Part shown: piece by piece, positions 38,201-48,652 of the stretch
How the letters are laid out: the number at the start of each line of letters is the position of its first letter
Numbering within the stretch: position 1 is the stretch's first letter
Assembly (NCBI GenBank): GCA_947629785.1
Contig: CANRFB010000007.1
Coordinates: forward strand, 1-64,000
From: an uncultured Clostridia bacterium
GTDB lineage: Bacteria > Bacillota > Clostridia > Oscillospirales > Ruminococcaceae
DNA: 64,000 nucleotides
Direction of reading: 5' to 3'
Translations under genes and position numbers: made by a program
Notes under the pieces: generated by a model
The model's input: the letters and a program-made list of their open reading frames with translations, nothing else
The model's database searches: none
What the model was told of the DNA's origin: nothing

Positions 38201-39628
38201 CTATCCGCCGCTTTTGTCAAGAACCTTTTTCAGATGCTTTTCCCGCGCAAAATATTCCTTCGACTCGCGGGCCATTACTCCCGAAAGCACTACAAGGGCG
38301 ATTATATTCGGCAAAGCCATAAGCCCGTTGAAAATATCCGCAATGTTCCATACCGCTTCTACCGTCATATACGGACCTACAAAAACAGCCGCTATGTATA
38401 TCCAGCGATAAACGGCAGTCACGCCTTTCTTTGCGTTTGTAAGATACGCAAGACATCTTTCCGAATAGTAACTCCAGCCGAGAATGGTTGTAAAAGCAAA
38501 GAACACAAGGCATATCATCAGTATGAAAGCCGTTACCCGCGGCGGGAAAGGCAGTCCGCTCTGGAAAGCCGCGGTGGTTATTCCCACGCCCTCAAGCGTC
38601 GGATCGCTCCATGCCCCCGAAATAACTATTGAAAGTCCTGTCATAGTGCATACGATTATGGTATCAATGAATGTTCCCGTCATGGTAACAAGCCCCTGAC
38701 GGACGGGTTCTTTCGTCCGAGCCGCAGCCGCCGCAATAGGCGCGGAACCAAGTCCCGCTTCATTTGAGAAAATTCCCCTTGCAACGCCCTTTTGCAGGGA
38801 GATCATCATTGAACCCAATGCTCCGCCCGCCACGGCGTCAAACCCGAAAGCACTGCGGAAAATTTCCGCCAGAGCCGCGGGAACTTTCGTTATATTCAGA
38901 ATAATTATCATCAGGCTGAACAGTATATACGCCGCCGCCATGAACGGCACTACCACCTGCGAGACCTGAGAGATCCTCTCTATCCCGCCGATAATTACAA
39001 GCGCGGCAAAGACCGTTACCAGAAATCCTACAATTATAGTAGCGTAAGTTATCTCGTTATCGCCTATGCTGAATGCCGTTTTTGAAGCAAAGAAATTATT
39101 CGCCGCGGAAGTGATACCGTTTATCTGGGTTATAGTGCCTATGCCGAGAAGTCCCGCCAGAACGCCGAAAACGGCAAAGGCTTTCGCAAGCCATTTCCAC
39201 TTTGTTCCCATGCCGTTTTCAATGTAATAGAACGGTCCGCCGAGGAAATGCCCCTCTTTGTCAAGGGTCCTGTACCGAATTGCCAGAAAGCCCTCCGTAT
39301 ATTTTGTAGCCATTCCGAAAAGCGCGGCGGCTATCATCCAGAACAGCGCGCCCGGACCTCCTGCCGCAATTGCGGTAGCGACTCCCACAATGTTTCCCGT
39401 TCCGATAGTAGCCGAAAGCGCCGTACAAAGCGCGGCAAAACTGCTTATTTCCCCCGGGCCTGCTTCATCGTCCTTTATCATGTACTTGAACGCCTGCGGA
39501 AGATGCCTGAACTGCAATCCCCGTCCGCGCACCGTAAGAAGTATTCCGCAAGCCATGATAATTACAATAAGCGGTATACCCCAGACATAGCCGTCAATTG
39601 TTTTTATTATCCCATTGAATGTTTCCAT
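38201..39628 (-). CDS. Sodium:alanine/glycine symporter (AGCS family)
   Basis: TGNIVGVATAIAAGGPGALFWM, GVARGIFSNEAGLGSAPIAAAAA. Confidence 0.95.
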   Translation of the reverse strand: METFNGIIKTIDGYVWGIPLIVIIMACGILLTVRGRGLQFRHLPQAFKYMIKDDEAGPGEISSFAALCTALSATIGTGNIVGVATAIAAGGPGALFWMIAAALFGMATKYTEGFLAIRYRTLDKEGHFLGGPFYYIENGMGTKWKWLAKAFAVFGVLAGLLGIGTITQINGITSAANNFFASKTAFSIGDNEITYATIIVGFLVTVFAALVIIGGIERISQVSQVVVPFMAAAYILFSLMIIILNITKVPAALAEIFRSAFGFDAVAGGALGSMMISLQKGVARGIFSNEAGLGSAPIAAAAARTKEPVRQGLVTMTGTFIDTIIVCTMTGLSIVISGAWSDPTLEGVGITTAAFQSGLPFPPRVTAFILMICLVFFAFTTILGWSYYSERCLAYLTNAKKGVTAVYRWIYIAAVFVGPYMTVEAVWNIADIFNGLMALPNIIALVVLSGVMARESKEYFAREKHLKKVLDKSGG

Positions 39629-39651
39629 AACAGCGATCCTATCCTATATTT

Positions 39652-42105
39652 TTAAACAAGGTCAAAATAGCTCTTTACCTTAATTTTTGATTCCAGATCA
39701 CGGGGCGTAAGATTTGCGGGAACTCCCGATTTGCTTACAAGGACCGAGTGAAGCTGTCCGTGCAGGTCGAACCAGTTATCGCGGAACGGACAATCAAATT
39801 CATCAAATTCCAGATAAACGCCTTTTGCAAAATTCTTGCTCGTTACGGAAAATCTGTACATTTCCCCTACCTGATCCGCCTTTACCTCTATTTCGGGCGG
39901 GAGGAACTTAAATTCCTTAAACGGAACAAACATATACGTTCCTCCAGAAATGACGGCGTTATTACGCACAAGGGAATATTCTATATAGCAGTTCCTGTAC
40001 ATATCGGGAGTAAGTTTCGTAAGGCTTGGGGTGAGTTCCAGAAAGCTTGCGGCTATCATGGGCGGAACGGCAATATCCGCCGCGCCGTGGGAAATTATGG
40101 TCGTATCGTTCTTTCTTACCCGCCAGCGTATGCTTCCCGAAAAGCCCTCTGTATTCTCATTTGTAACGCATACAAGAAGTTTTTCCTTGTCGCTGTCGTC
40201 GACAGAACAAAGTATGGGCGCATAGAAACGTTTCGCATAGTAATGCAGGGCTTTCCACCGTCCGAAATAGTCAATTGACGACCAAGAAATAACAGGGTTG
40301 CTGTCATTCAGCTGCCAGTACAGTGAACCCATGCAGATTCCGCGGTTACGGCGCATATGCTCAACGCATACTTTCAGCGATTCTGCCTGAACAAGCTGAG
40401 TGGCGTAGATAAGATTTTCAAAGGAATACGGGTAATGGGTATTTTTTGCGATATAGTAGAGAAGTTTCTCGCTGCCTGCTTCGCATTTCTGGTGTGCTTC
40501 CATAACCGGAGACATAAGGTTAAGGTCGTCCTTTCCCGCGAAGCTGAGAACGGTTTTCATGCACGGAACAGACTCAAATCCGAATTCCGAACAGAACCTG
40601 AACCTATAGTTCATAAAATCCGACGCAGGGCGGAAATTATGCCACATCGCCCAGTAATGGGTATCGCCTTTCACGTCCGAACTCGGGTCGGAGAACCCTC
40701 CTCCCGACGACGGTGACGACGGATGGTAATACCGCTGCGGGTCATAATGTTTTATAACGTTTGGGATAAGCTTTTCAAATATCCGCAGATAGCCCTGCTT
40801 CTGTTCATCGGTGACGGGGATCCCCCAATACTGTATGGCGGATTCTATCTCGTTGTTTCCGCACCACATGGCAAGGGACGGGTGATTCCGCAGCCGCTTT
40901 ACATTGTCGATGAATTCCTGACGTATATTTTTGGAAAATTCCGTATCCGCGTCATAAACGGCGCAGGCAAAGGCAAAATCCTGCCATACCAACAGACCGA
41001 GCCTGTCGCATATATCGTAAAAGCTGTCGTCAGGATAGATACCGCCGCCCCAGACTCTTATCATATTGAAATTTGCGGCAATACAGCTCTGAAGCAGGCG
41101 TTTTGTGCGTTCGGAGGAGCGGTTCGGAAGAATGTTATCCTCCGGAATGTAGTTTGCGCCCATAGCGAAAATTTTTATTCCGTTGACCTTGAAGCAGAAT
41201 TCCTCGCCTACGCTGTCGGGAGTGCGGCAGACTTCCACCGTTCTGAGACCGATGTTGAATTCCTTTATATCCACAGGTTCGCCGTTATTGTAAAGCATGG
41301 CGCGTATCATGTAAAGCGCCTGCTTTCCGTAGCCTCTTACGTTCCAGAGGACAGGAGAGGATATGACGCATTCATTTGTAACGGTATCTCCGGAACAGTC
41401 AACGGACATAAGAGCTTCTTCGCCGTCGGGAGACGTAATGTTTATATCCAGCTTCAGCTTATCGGAAGAAACATCGGCAAGCTTTGTTTCAAAATTCAGA
41501 CGGACATTTCCGCCGTAATGGTTCTGACGGACATAAACGCTGTCTATCCGTCCGCCCTTTATGCAAACGAGTTCCGCGTCTCTCCAGATACCCATATCGG
41601 GAATTGCGGGACCCCAGTCCCAGCCGAACATATAATGGGCTTTCCTGATATGTGGGAAACCGTCCATTGTGGAGTTTACGCCCCAGAGGTAGTCCTTTTC
41701 CTGATGTTCCTGTATGTATTTTACAGGAGAGAATATCTTCACCGTTATCCTGTTGAGCGGGGCAATAAGTTTAGAAACATCAAATTCATAAATGCGGTGC
41801 ATATTTTCCGTATGCCCCACAAGTTCGCCGTTGAAATACACCTGCGCAACGGTGTCTATTCCGTTGAATCTCAGCAGGAATTTATCGTAATCCTCAACAT
41901 TTTCCTCAAAGGGCATATCATATTCAAATATATAGTCGGAATCGGCTATTTTCAGCACATTGTATTGATTTTCCCCCACATACGGGTCGGGTATCTTTTT
42001 AGCTTTGATAAGCACATCATACACCGAAGCGGGCAAGGCGGAGGAAAAGCTTTCTTCGCTGTCTGATTTCCGTATATTCCATTTACCGTCCAGTTTCATT
42101 ATCAT
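39652..42105 (-). CDS. Beta-mannosidase-like GH2 glycoside hydrolase
   Basis: FNMIRVWGGGIYPDDSFYDICDRLGLLVWQDFAFACA, WCGNNEIE, SLYWQLNDSNPVISWSSIDYFGRWKALHYYAKR; start MIMKLDGKW with GGGAGG upstream. Confidence 0.92.
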   Translation of the reverse strand: MIMKLDGKWNIRKSDSEESFSSALPASVYDVLIKAKKIPDPYVGENQYNVLKIADSDYIFEYDMPFEENVEDYDKFLLRFNGIDTVAQVYFNGELVGHTENMHRIYEFDVSKLIAPLNRITVKIFSPVKYIQEHQEKDYLWGVNSTMDGFPHIRKAHYMFGWDWGPAIPDMGIWRDAELVCIKGGRIDSVYVRQNHYGGNVRLNFETKLADVSSDKLKLDINITSPDGEEALMSVDCSGDTVTNECVISSPVLWNVRGYGKQALYMIRAMLYNNGEPVDIKEFNIGLRTVEVCRTPDSVGEEFCFKVNGIKIFAMGANYIPEDNILPNRSSERTKRLLQSCIAANFNMIRVWGGGIYPDDSFYDICDRLGLLVWQDFAFACAVYDADTEFSKNIRQEFIDNVKRLRNHPSLAMWCGNNEIESAIQYWGIPVTDEQKQGYLRIFEKLIPNVIKHYDPQRYYHPSSPSSGGGFSDPSSDVKGDTHYWAMWHNFRPASDFMNYRFRFCSEFGFESVPCMKTVLSFAGKDDLNLMSPVMEAHQKCEAGSEKLLYYIAKNTHYPYSFENLIYATQLVQAESLKVCVEHMRRNRGICMGSLYWQLNDSNPVISWSSIDYFGRWKALHYYAKRFYAPILCSVDDSDKEKLLVCVTNENTEGFSGSIRWRVRKNDTTIISHGAADIAVPPMIAASFLELTPSLTKLTPDMYRNCYIEYSLVRNNAVISGGTYMFVPFKEFKFLPPEIEVKADQVGEMYRFSVTSKNFAKGVYLEFDEFDCPFRDNWFDLHGQLHSVLVSKSGVPANLTPRDLESKIKVKSYFDLV

Positions 42106-42191
42106 AACAATGTTCCTCCCAAAAAATATCCTTTTAAAATTATAAACCTTTTTTCCCGATTTGTCAAGGTGCAGACAGCGGCATTTGCAAA

Positions 42192-42217
42192 AGAAAAAGC
42201 GCCCCCGCAGGAGCGCC
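42192..42217 (-). terminator. guaB terminator
   Basis: GCGCTCC-TGCG-GGGGCGC stem then TTTTTCTTTT on minus strand. Confidence 0.75.
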
Positions 42218-42224
42218 TTGAATT

Positions 42225-43712
<1,488 letters not shown>

Positions 43713-43752
43713 TTATTGGATTTCAAACGTCTTTTTTCGGATATTTCTATAT

Positions 43753-43781
43753 AGGATAACACTTTACGCGCATTTATTCAA
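43753..43781 (-). promoter_or_regulatory. guaB promoter
   Basis: TTGAAT-17 bp-TATCCT on minus strand. Confidence 0.65.
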
Positions 43782-43845
43782 GTCATTTTTGTGAATTTGC
43801 AGGTAAAATTTATTCAATATAAAGAGACAATTTTTGTGCAATTTT

Positions 43846-46241
43846 TCAAACTGTCCGTTTCCGCTTGGAAATTATCATTATTATGGAATAAGCTGTCATT
43901 CCCAAAGCCCCCGATACGGAAACTATCCCGCCTATGTCCCGCGGCAGGGAATGATATACGCATTTTATAGTGTGCTTCCCGGCGGGAACGGGTATTGCCT
44001 GAAATCCGAAATTTGCCTTTATGAGCGGAACTTCCTCTCCGTCCACATAAGCCGTGAATCCCTTATCATAGGCAACGCTGAAAAATACAAGCTCCGGCTC
44101 GGAAAAATCCGTTTCCGCATTGTAGGAATCATCGTCCGTATAGTAGCCCGAAACGGTCTTTTCGGCGCGCTTTGCACATTCCTCCGCAAATTCTTTATCG
44201 CTCAGATCGCGGAGTTCTTCTTCTGGCAGCGGCGAAAGATATTCTTCCGCGGCGGCGGTGTCCTCAAGAACCATTGCTTTCAGCATCAGCTTCACCCGCG
44301 CGTCTTTGTCAAGTGCCATGAATTCTTCTCCGGAAACGAAGTATTCATAGCAGAAACCCATTGGAACAAAATTCTTGTTTCTGTAATATGCAATATTCCC
44401 GTCAAAACAGTGCAGGTCATAATACTCTCCCATATGCAGATTGCCTGCACTTTCAATAAATCCGGTATCATCAGATAAATACGGCGGAACGTACACTGCA
44501 AGTTCTTCCGCCGACAGCAGACATTGTACATGATAATTTTCGGGAATATCACCGTTCTCTATTCCGACAGCGTCCATGTATTCGTTGAAATACGGTGAAA
44601 TAGTTGTGTTGAGAATATATACGGCGGGAACGTTCCATAACAGATTTCTGTTTTCTGTATTGCTATCTGTTGTTATTCTGCCGCTCTTGGAAATTTCCGT
44701 ATTAAATTCTTCCGGATAGCTGCTTGTTATTGCTTCCGGATATGGATTCTCACTCATTCCGAACAGCAGCGTCGCTTCCGAAAGCGAAAATGCCGCCGCA
44801 ACGGTCAGCGTCAGCATTTTAAGAGGGAAACTGCCGTCCCGTTTCATTTTTAAAAGTACTGCAAAGACAATTGCCGCGCCTGCAAATGTTACTGCAAGTT
44901 GCATCCATTTCATAATGTTGTTATAATAAGCATCGGACTGCCATATTGTAAGTTTTTCTATCGGGAAAATTATGCAGAATATTATCATAAGAACAGTTGC
45001 CGACATCTGGACAACAGTACCCGCTTTGAAATATTTTGAATCGTTTTCCAGTGCCAGACCTGTCATTACCGACATGATCAGCGTCGGCGCAAACATCCAT
45101 CTTGCGTAGTAGACCGAGCTTCCAACGGAAAATATACTGTTAAAAACCGGAATTATTGCTATTATTATACATATTGCCGCTAATTTGGTAAACCAGCTTT
45201 TCTTATTTGAAAGTGCATACGCGATAACACCCGACATTCCGAACATCGGCAGATACATTCCCAGCGACGACCATCTTGAACCGTTTGGGTAAACGCCTTT
45301 ATAGTCGGGAAAAATATTTGTGTATCCTTGTAAATCAGGCATTGTAAACATAGCCTGAAAAATTCTCGCATACCGCCAAGGCGTCTCATATAAAAGCATA
45401 TCCCTTATATTCCCGAATGGTTCTCCAAGGCGCGGACTTGTTATAATATACGCCGCCGCAGGTATGAGGACTATTCCCGCAGCCATGACCCCAAGAACCG
45501 ATTCCGCACCGAGACAGCAGAAGTCTTTGAAGTTTATACGGAACTTTTCGTCCGTAAGCCGCACAAGGAAGTAAATTACAATGAAAATAACTTCCATTCC
45601 GAAAAAGTAATAGTTTATGAAAGCACAAAGCATTACCGAAAGCCCGAAAACGCACCGCCGCTTATCAATAACGGCAGCTTCAAGCGCAGCAGGCAGAAGC
45701 GGGAAAAACGCCAGTGCATCAAGATAATGAAATAAAAAATTTGCCATGTTGTATCCCGAATAAGCATAAAGCATCGCACACAGAACAGCATATTCGGACC
45801 TTTTGCAGAATCTTGAAGCATATATGTACGCAGAAAGCGCACAAACCCCGAATTTCAGAGCTATGACAAATGTAAAAGCATAGATGACCGCCCCATTCGG
45901 AAAAAGCGCATATATGAACGTAAACGGACTGAAAAGGTTGTAAAAAAGATATGCACTGAAAAAATCCAGACCTGTTCCCGCATTGAAATCAAACTGCGGC
46001 AGATCCATTTCCCTGAGATGTTCAATAAGATATATGGTAAACGGCATCTGCTGAACGTTAAAATCGCTGTAAAAATAGAATATCCCGCCATTTCGTATCG
46101 TAAATGACAGTGCTGTTATAAAAAACGGCAATGCCCCGCACAAAAAGGATATCAGATACCAATTTTTGCCAAACGGGGGGGTGAAACGATGGGCTTAGAT
46201 TTTACAGATAAACTGTTTTTTCCTGAAAATAACAATTTCAT
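43846..46241 (-). pseudogene. YfhO family membrane protein, frameshifted at a poly-G/C tract (or phase-variable)
   Basis: YfhO-like polytopic N-region and C-terminus FFSVAYDKGFTAYVDGEEVPLIKANFGFQAIPVPAGKHTIKCVY; coupled ATG at 46241 is in a different frame, fixed by one extra C in the C7 tract. Confidence 0.75.
46175..46181. repeat. G7 homopolymer (C7 in the coding sense) in the yfhO 5' coding region
   Basis: aaacgggggggtgaaac. Confidence 0.95.
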
Positions 46242-47386
46242 AATTTTCCCTCTTCTTTTAAAAGCTTGTAAAAAGTGGGTTCAAAGGAAAATTCCTCAAT
46301 AAGCTTTTCCGCTTCGGAAAGATACATTTTACGGTTTTCTTCGGAAGTTTTACGTTTCACGGCGCGGATAAGGATATTCTTGGGAGTATGTTCAAAGTCT
46401 ATGAATTCTAAAAGCTGAGTCCTGTAACCGCAGACTTCAAGAAGATTTGCCCGTATGGAATCGGTGCAAAGCGCGGCAATTCTTTCCTTTACAATTCCGT
46501 ATCTGGTGAGTATAGAAAAATTTTCCGTTTTCATCTGCCCGTTCAGCTCGTGCTGACAGCAGGGAACGGAAAATATCATGTCCGCGCCGCGCATTACCGC
46601 GTTGAAAAGCGCATAGTCGGTGGCAGTGTCGCAGGCATGGAGAGTTACCGCCATGTCAAGCTTGCCGTTCATGGAAGCGCTTCCTATGTCCCCCGTTTCA
46701 AAACGGAGGTTCTTGTAACCGTATTTCGCCGCGGCGGCATTGCATTTTTCGATAACGTCCGCTTTCAGGTCAAGACCCAGCATTTCGGTCTCAATTCCTT
46801 TTATTTCCGTAAGATAATGGTAAAGCACAAAGGTAAGATAGGACTTTCCGCAGCCGAAATCCATTACCCGCAGGGGTTTTCCGCCTTTTGGAATGTCTTT
46901 CACCGCATCGTCGATTATTTCCGCAAAACGGTTTATCTGGCGGAATTTGTCATACATCGGCTTTGCGACTTTCCCGTCCTTTGTAAAAACTCCCATGTCC
47001 ACAAGCGCGGGGAACGGCTTGTCCTCGGCGATAATATAGTTCTTCTTCCTGTTATGCGAATTTTCCGGAGAAGAATTGCCGTTTTGCGAAATTTTTCGCT
47101 TGCTGAAAAACACTTTCCCCTTTTTAGAAACGGACAGTTCAAATTCGCAGGAACTTCCCCAAGCGTTAAGCTGCCGCCAGCCCTCGGAAAGCAGTTCTTC
47201 GCAGCGTTTCTCCGTATCTTCCGGAGAAAGATTTTCGTGAAAAGCTTGTTTTTAGGTAAGCTTTTCAAGCAGAAAACCCTTTTCCGTGCGGGAAATGCGT
47301 ATTTTCAGAAATTCCGAGCCTGCGGGCGGCTTGCTTATAATTATCCTTGCGGGAACGTCCTCGAAAATAGTTTTCAGGTGTTCCAT
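46238..47386 (-). pseudogene. SAM-dependent methyltransferase (METTL25/Methyltransf_32-like) with internal in-frame TAA
   Basis: Start at 47386 overlaps upstream stop (TAATG); MEHLKTIFEDVPARIIISKPPAGSEFLKIRISRTEKGFLLEKLT-TAA-KQAFHENLSPEDTEKRCEELLSEGWRQLNAWGSSCEFELSV...RVMDFGCGKSYLTFVLYHYL, one frame throughout. Confidence 0.72.
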
Positions 47387-47712
47387 TACTTTGATTTTAT
47401 AAGATCGCGGAGAACGAGAGCCTTGTCGAGATTTCCCTCAACTTTCAGCTTGCCTGTAAAATACGCCTGAATGGGGTCTGTTTTGCCCTCGCAGATCTTG
47501 ATAAAGTTCTTGGAATCGGCAATAAGGAGCGCGTCGCGGTCGTGGTAATCGTAAGGCTCAACGGAAAGCTTTCCGCCCTTATACTCGGCGTAGAAAGTTC
47601 CCTCGCCGTCGCCTGTAATGTTTACCTGAATGGCAACATCGCCGGACAGTTTGGAAGTATCCGCTTTAACAAATATTTTTTTGATTTTCTCAAAATTTTC
47701 CTGAAATGTCAT
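47386..47712 (-). CDS. SCP2 sterol-binding domain protein
   Basis: MTFQENFEKIKKIFVKADTSKLSGDVAIQVNITGDGEGTFYAEYKGGKLSVEPYDYHDRDALLIADSKNFIKICEGKTDPIQAYFTGKLKVEGN. Confidence 0.88.
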   Translation of the reverse strand: MTFQENFEKIKKIFVKADTSKLSGDVAIQVNITGDGEGTFYAEYKGGKLSVEPYDYHDRDALLIADSKNFIKICEGKTDPIQAYFTGKLKVEGNLDKALVLRDLIKSK

Positions 47713-47744
47713 ATTCAAAATTCCTTTCAAAATAAATTAAAGAT

Positions 47745-47773
47745 ATTATACCACAAAAATCTTATTAAGTCAA
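47745..47773 (-). promoter_or_regulatory. Promoter of the SCP2-methyltransferase-yfhO operon
   Basis: TTGACT-17 bp-TATAAT on minus strand. Confidence 0.75.
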
Positions 47774-47857
47774 TGGCAAAAAAATATTCCGCGCCGTTAA
47801 ACGCCCCGCAAAAGCTTTAGATACGCCGTCTTGTGCAAAATTTGAGAAAAAGCGTAC

Positions 47858-47927
47858 GAACATTTGTTTATTTTGTATATTGAATTTGTGGAACGTATGT
47901 TCTATAATAATTTCAGAACAAACGTTC
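47858..47927 (+). promoter_or_regulatory. Promoter with three LexA/DinR-like boxes
   Basis: GAACATTTGTTT (47858-47869), GAACGTATGTTC (47891-47902), GAACAAACGTTC (47916-47927); TTGAAT (47880-47885)-17 bp-TATAAT (47903-47908). Confidence 0.8.
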
Positions 47928-48048
47928 CGATCAAGAAAGAGGATTTAGCCCGTCCTCTTTCAATGAAATGCCGGAAACCACTCTTAACGGCGATGCGGAC
48001 GGTGTTCGGAAATATTCTATAACATTTAAAAAGAGGAGGGTCATATCA

Positions 48049-48474
48049 ATGGATCCGAAGAAATATTTACAGCAAGCATATGCTATTGACAAGAAGATAA
48101 AACTCGATCTGCAAAAATTGGAAGCTGCGAAAGCGTCTTTACAATGTCGGGCGGTAAATTACGACCGTGTCGGAACAAGCACAAACAAAAACGGTATTGA
48201 GGAATCCATTGCCCGTGTAATGGACTTTGAAAATTACATCAATTCCGAAATAAATACGCTTACCGCCAAGCGCAGGGAGATAGAACAGCAGATAGCCGCC
48301 GTTCCCGACGAGACCTGCCGCGAACTTCTCACCCGCCGATACCTCATGTATCAGAAGTGGGAACTTATCGCCGAAGAAATGACTTACGGCGTACGGCATA
48401 TATACAAGCTGCACCTGAAAGCACTGGATATGTTTTCCAAAATAATAATAACAGGTCTTGCAAAAGCAAGCTGA
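48049..48474 (+). CDS. DUF1492-like (phage ArpU/RinA-type) protein
   Basis: MDPKKYLQQAYAIDKKIKLDLQKLEAAKASLQC...LLTRRYLMYQKWELIAEEMTYGVRHIYKLHLKALDMF; AGGAGGG SD upstream. Confidence 0.75.
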   Translation: MDPKKYLQQAYAIDKKIKLDLQKLEAAKASLQCRAVNYDRVGTSTNKNGIEESIARVMDFENYINSEINTLTAKRREIEQQIAAVPDETCRELLTRRYLMYQKWELIAEEMTYGVRHIYKLHLKALDMFSKIIITGLAKAS

Positions 48475-48484
48475 TTTCCCTTTA

Positions 48485-48523
48485 AAAATTTTCGCCGGTA
48501 TTTAAAAGCCGGCGAAAAATTTT
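48485..48523 (+). terminator. Terminator after the DUF1492-like gene
   Basis: TTTTCGCCGG/CCGGCGAAAA stem followed by ATTTT. Confidence 0.7.
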
Positions 48524-48561
48524 AAAATTTAGTAAAATATGAAATATCGTGTTACTTCTGC

Positions 48562-48590
48562 TTGACAAATGTAGTTATTTTTGGTATAAT
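48562..48590 (+). promoter_or_regulatory. Promoter of the surface-protein gene
   Basis: TTGACA-17 bp-TATAAT with extended -10 (TGGTATAAT). Confidence 0.85.
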
Positions 48591-48652
48591 GTAAAATGTA
48601 GAATTATAGCCGGACAAGAAATATAAATTTTCCGGCACGGAGGAAGGATAGT

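Noticed and set aside
40723-42066. 447-aa plus-strand ORF
   Set aside because: Fully antisense to the well-supported GH2 beta-mannosidase; no domain recognised; likely shadow ORF from codon bias
46550-47470. 306-aa plus-strand ORF
   Set aside because: Antisense to the methyltransferase; that strand has clear SAM-binding motifs and start/stop coupling
47386-48474. Prophage remnant around the DUF1492-like gene
   Set aside because: No integrase, structural, lysis or replication genes nearby; only one phage-type gene
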